Shown here in pieces: positions 59,517 through 64,000 of a stretch of 64,000 bases of DNA. Within the stretch, counting starts at the first letter, position 1; every line of letters starts with the position of its first letter. The stretch spans positions 2,232,001-2,296,000 of the forward strand of contig CM034141.1 in assembly GCA_019914995.1 (NCBI GenBank), written 5' to 3'. The DNA is from Acanthochlamys bracteata. Taxonomy: Eukaryota > Streptophyta > Magnoliopsida > Pandanales > Velloziaceae. The notes under the pieces are model-generated. The model searched no databases. It saw nothing but the letters and a program-made list of their open reading frames with translations, and was not told the origin of the DNA. A program made the translations under genes and the position numbers.

Positions 59517-62500
59517 TGTTGAGCAAGTACGAGATTGAGAGAACCTTCAACGCGAACAACTATACATTGTGGAGAGCAAGACTGTTTGGGAGCACTAGAG
59601 AATCAGCCAAGTGATCTTTCGAAGAAAATATGACAGAAGATTGAGCGAAATGTTTTGGCACACATTCATCTTACTTTGCTCGATGATATCTTACTGATTG
59701 TACTCGAAAAGAAGACCGCAAATGAGATATAGAAGAAGCTGGAAAAGACTTATACTAAGAAGTCACCGCAACATGTCATTTTTTTAATAAGAAAGATGTA
59801 TTCTTTACGCATGTTGGATTCAGCTCTACTTCAGGGCACTTGGGTTCATTGGAGGCTTTGTTTTCTCAATTGACAACGTTGAAAAAGAAGATAAGGACCA
59901 ATGAACGTGCCTTGATCCTTTTAGAACGCCTTCCCGATTATGATGAGCTAGCAATAGCTGTTCTTGAGGAAAAAGGTCGCCGCAAACAAGAGATTGTACC
60001 TGATGGACACCAAGCTAAAGCCTTATTGATTGCACAAGATAGTTTGGGTAAGAAACGGAAGTTCAATAATGGCTCTGGACAGAAAAAGAATAAGCGACAG
60101 GTGAAGAAATATTATGCCTATAGAAAGCTTGGGCATTTCAAAAAAGAATGCAAGATCATGACAAATAAGATTGGAGATACGGATCTCTCGAAGTCCCTTA
60201 CTTGTGTGGTGTATAACTCTGATGATGGTGAGGCACTATTGGGAGAGATGGTGGTTGCGTCCAAACTCTCAGATGACTACATTTTGGACTCGATAGCATT
60301 CTGGCACATGACTTCTATACGAGATTTGTCTTATCATTATAAACTTATTTCTGTAGGTGCCGTGCGGATGAGAAATGGACAAGTTCTTAAAGTTGCTGGA
60401 GTCGGTTTCGTCAAGTTTAGAGCAAATGATGGAAGAGTACGCATCATCAGTAAGATACGACATGTACTTAGTCTTACAAAGAATTTCTTGTCTTTAGAAC
60501 AATTGGATGACCTATATTTGTGTTGGAAGCGAGATTATAGAGGTCATCAAAGACGGGAAGAAGATTTTGGAAGCTGAAAAGATCGACTCAAACCTATATA
60601 CAGTGCGTGGGGTGACACTGATGCAGAGAGAAGCTTGTGTTGCATCGAACAACATTGAGAATATCACGCGAGTGTGGCACCTGAAACTTGGGCACATCTT
60701 AGAACATGATTTAAAGATTCTCAGTGATCGGAAGCTTCTGCCAGAGTTATCCGATATAAAGTTACCATTGTTCGAAGAATGTGTTACCGGTATACAGCAC
60801 CGAGTAAAGCTTCGGAGATCAATTTTCATTGTCAAAGACAAAGTCGACTTGATTCACTCGGATGTGTGGGATTCACAAGAAGGGAACAAAAGATAGTCAA
60901 CGGTGATGTTGAGTGTTTCCAATCCGAAAAAAGTCGGAGGTTTTTTAGATGTTCAAGTTTTTCAAAGCTAGATATAAATTAGTTCCAACAGTAGGATCAA
61001 GTGCCTTAGATCGAACAATGGTGGAGAATACAACAGTACAGAATTTGTTACTTTTTTAGCACAAGAAGGGAACTAAAGACAGTCAACGGTGGCTTACACG
61101 CCTTAATAGAATGGAGTAGCAGAGCGATTCAATTGAACACTAGCTGAGCAGATACGTGCTATGCTACAAGAGGCTGATTTACCACATAGGTTTGGGCAGA
61201 AGCAGTCAAGACTGCTTGCAATGTGTTGAATCGTATTCCTTCTACTGTCATTGATTTAAAAATTCTAATAAAATTGTGGACTGGTGCCACTGTTGATTAT
61301 TCTCATTTGTATGTTGTTTGTTATCCGGTGTATGTGATGTATAATGCCCAGAAAAGAATCAAGCTGGATCCGAAGTTCAGGAGATGTTTATTTCTGGAGT
61401 ATGATGAAAATGTTTTAGGTATCGCTTATAGGATTCCACTGCCCATAAGATTTCTTCAGTAGGTATGTCATTTTTGCGGAGGACCAGTTGCAAATAGTGA
61501 CTGATGGCGATGATGTCAGAAAGAAGTAGGCATTATTCTCAACGATGACCACATTGGTATTGGAAGAGAATGATGGAAAAGACGATCATAATTTGGAGTT
61601 TGAACCAGTTGAGGAGCACATGAAAGAGTATGGAGTTCCGAGTTTACGTTCCTTAGGCATTCAACCCGCAAGAGAAAGACACTTGAGAGATATGAGGACT
61701 ATTTTATGGATTCATCTCAATCTGCATATTGCTTATTCACAGAGAAAGGACAGCCATCTTCTCTCAAAGAAACACTGAAGAGTCCAGATGTGTCTCTATG
61801 GATGGAAGCTATGTAGGAAGAGTTTGAACTACTTCATAAAAATAAGACATGAGAGTTGATCCCTCTGTCCCAAGACCGTAAGACTATTGGGAACAAATGC
61901 ATCTATAAGATCAAGCGAGGCAGCAATGATTAAGTAGAATGATATCGTGCTCGGCTGGTGGTGAGACTACACACAGAAGGAAGAGATCGACTTTGATGAG
62001 ATCTTCTCTCCAGTAGTACGTTTAGGAACTATTCGTATGATTTTAGTGCTATGTGTATCATCGAATCTCTAACTTGAATAGCTCGATGTGAAGAAGGCGT
62101 TCTTACACTGGGTGCTTGAAGAAGAGATATATATTGTCCAGTCAGAAGACATGGAGGATCTAGTTTGTCGATTGGCCAAATCTCTTTATGTGCTTAAGCA
62201 AGCCCCGCATTGCTGGTATAAGAGATTTGATTCTTGTATCAAAAGTCTTGAATACAGCAAACTTGTCTCAGATTCTTGTGTGTACATTAAGAGATCTGAG
62301 GGAGGTAGTTTGTCATCTTGATGCTGTATATAGATAATATGCTTGTAGCAGGTCTAAGTATGAATCACATTCAATAATTGAAGGCTCAACTGGCTAGTGA
62401 ATTCGATACCAAGGACTTGGGACCGGTAAGCAGAATGCTGCGAATTCTGATATGGCAAAATAGAGGCAATAGAGAGATTCGGCTGTCTCAGACTAGTTAT

Positions 62501-63340
62501 CTGAGGAAAGTGTTGAAGCAGTTCAACATGTATGATATAATCCGATGTTTATCTCATTCTCTATTAGTCTCAAACTATCCTTTTTGTTATCCCCTAATCA
62601 GGAGTAAGAGAAAATAATGATGTCTCGAATATCATATGCATCAGTAGTGGAAAGCCTAATGTATGTCATAATTTGCACTCGGTTTGACATTGCACATGCA
62701 GTGGGAGTGGTAAGTCGATTCATAGCATATCTTGCCATTGAGCATTGAAAGACGGTAAAAAAAATCCTTCGGTATGTGAAAGAAATCTTGAATGCTGCAT
62801 TGTATTACAGAGGATCTGACTTTATTATCAAAGGATTTGTTGATGGAGTCTATGCAGGTGATTTGGATAGAAAAAAATTCACATATGGTTATGTGTTTAT
62901 TCTTACAGGTGGTGCTGTTAGTTGGTGCTCTAAGATGCAGTCCGTGGTGCTCTGTATACAACGAAAGTTGAGTATATGATAACAATACATGCGTGCAAGA
63001 AAGGAGTCTGGATGAAGAGATTGTTGGAAGAACTTGGACAAAATATGAGACTCTATCTCTATTTTGTGGTAGTCTAAATGCATCGCATCTTGCAAAAAAT
63101 CAGCACTTTATTTCAGAACAAAACACATACATATTCAGTATCATTCCGTACAGGAGGTGGTTTCCTGTAGGAGCATTGATATGCTTAAGATTCCTACAAA
63201 AAAGAACTATGCGAATGTATTAGGTAAAGTGGTAAATTTTGATAAGTTTTTATTTTATAGATTTCTGTATGGAATGAAGAACAAAACACATACAATGAAG
63301 AATAGCATTGAATGTGATAAGAAAGCCGAAAGGAAATAAC
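59517..63340 (+). pseudogene. copia gag-pol relic, Tnt1-like
   Basis: Gag starts around LSKYEIERTFNANNYTLWRA (59520-59580) and is broken. A 245-codon frame (59840-60577) carries the end of gag with a damaged zinc knuckle (YYAYRKLGHFKKEC, where the first two cysteines have become tyrosine) and the protease region (YILDSIAFWHMTS, in which the usual DSGA motif reads DSIA). Integrase pieces (LIHSDVWDS) follow near 60850. Reverse transcriptase pieces lie near 62088-62340: LDVKKAFLHW, LYVLKQAPHCWYKRFDS, and a catalytic box reading YIDN instead of YVDD. RNase H pieces (GDLDRKKFTYGYVF, GGAVSWCSKMQS) are near 62850-62940. Many stops and frameshifts make it inactive. Confidence 0.88.
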
Positions 63341-63528
63341 TTCAAAATAGCAATGAAATTGGGAGAAGATTGTCAACGGTATGAGGTAAAGAAAGTCAGC
63401 TAGCATGCATGCTAACCCTGCTCCTCTCAGTCGTATCTATTTTTAGTGTTATCGAATTTTAACATTTACTATCGGTTTCTTATTATTCTTGGATTGCAAT
63501 TTATAATGTAATTTTTAATTGGGAGATT

Positions 63529-64000
63529 TGTTAGACATTGTAAAGCTACTATGTAAATTAGTGGTTAATTAGAATACAATAAATTAAATATGCATTCATG
63601 TTTGAATGCTAAAGATTACGTAAGATAAAATATTATCCAAGAAGTTGGAAGGTTAAAGAATTTGAAGCATCTAATAAAAAATGGAAAGCCAAAAGACTCA
63701 ATTAATGGGAAGATTCAATGACAACGGTTTAGAAATTTATGAGTCTTTTTGGACACACTATATATATAGATAAAAAGTATTTGCTTAAAGTATAAAAAAA
63801 ACACACCATTCATAATATCAAGTGTGAGAGGTAAAAGTAAAGCATTCTAGTGAGAATTTCATTTAAAGTGTAATACAAGAGTTTTTAATTGCTTTGAGTT
63901 AGTGATTTCTTTGAAGGCTAGTTTGCGTTTCCGTAAGGTTTTTCTTATTTTTCTCACGTAAATATCTTGTCTTTGTGGTTGTCTTGCTTTTATCTTAATT
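63529..64000 (+). repeat. 3' LTR of the Tnt1-like element, cut by window end
   Basis: It starts TGTTAGACATTGTAAAG after the polypurine tract ATTGGGAGATT and aligns along its visible length with the 5' LTR. The right end and the target duplication lie outside the window; the left flank to compare with is CAGCT at 58927-58931. Confidence 0.88.

Larger units (their letters stand above)
58932..64000 (+). mobile_element. Tnt1-like Ty1-copia retrotransposon, 3' end beyond window
   Basis: A 555-bp 5' LTR, a primer-binding site, a broken gag-pol and the first 472 bp of the 3' LTR are visible. By hand alignment the two LTRs differ at about 15 percent over their first 200 bp, so this insertion is old, older by appearance than the element at 16 kb. 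Pol motifs resemble Tnt1-94. Confidence 0.9.

Overview
This is nuclear DNA from a flowering plant, most likely a eudicot. It is AT-rich, its genes are split by many GT-AG introns, and it carries Ty1-copia retrotransposons, a MuDR-type transposase relic, many small MITEs and long AT-rich gaps. I cannot name the species. Only three genes look intact, all on the minus strand. Each was rebuilt exon by exon with matching phases. They are an NLA/BAH1-type SPX-RING ubiquitin ligase (7774-11314, 339 aa), a mitochondrial RecA of the RECA3 type (21779-30211, 415 aa) and a peroxisomal 4-coumarate:CoA ligase-like enzyme ending in SKL (44398-51563, 548 aa). Their functions are unrelated (phosphate-transporter turnover, organelle DNA recombination, acyl-CoA formation), and nothing suggests they act as a unit.

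Layout. 1-7.8 kb is AT-rich intergenic DNA with MITE-like pieces, including one with clear ends and a target duplication (5252-5445). 7.8-11.3 kb is the NLA gene, with a MITE about 500 bp upstream of its ATG. 12-15.3 kb holds small tandem duplications and no gene. 15.4-20.6 kb is a family 1 beta-glucosidase pseudogene split by a Ty1-copia element; the element keeps its CTTAT target duplication although its 5' LTR is cut to 43 bp. 21.8-30.2 kb is RECA3, with MITEs in two introns and one in its promoter region. 30.3-43.1 kb is a repeat-rich block: two clusters of TTCGAA-containing dyad repeats, a solo copia LTR inside an ATT/GTT microsatellite, and a MuDR-like transposase relic split by a MITE. 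44.4-51.6 kb is the CoA ligase gene. 51.6-58.9 kb is intergenic with an LRX (leucine-rich repeat extensin) pseudogene and more MITEs. 58.9-64.0 kb is a second, older Tnt1-like copia element whose 3' LTR runs off the window.

I found no new gene system. The observations most worth checking are the copia element with a truncated LTR but intact target duplication, the CT microsatellite that forms the polypyrimidine tract of a RECA3 splice acceptor, the Pro-to-Gln change in the RECA3 Walker A motif, the LTR/microsatellite junction at 37.25 kb, and the paired TTCGAA dyad clusters. No search or alignment program was run: all family calls come from reading motifs, and all splice sites are inferred.
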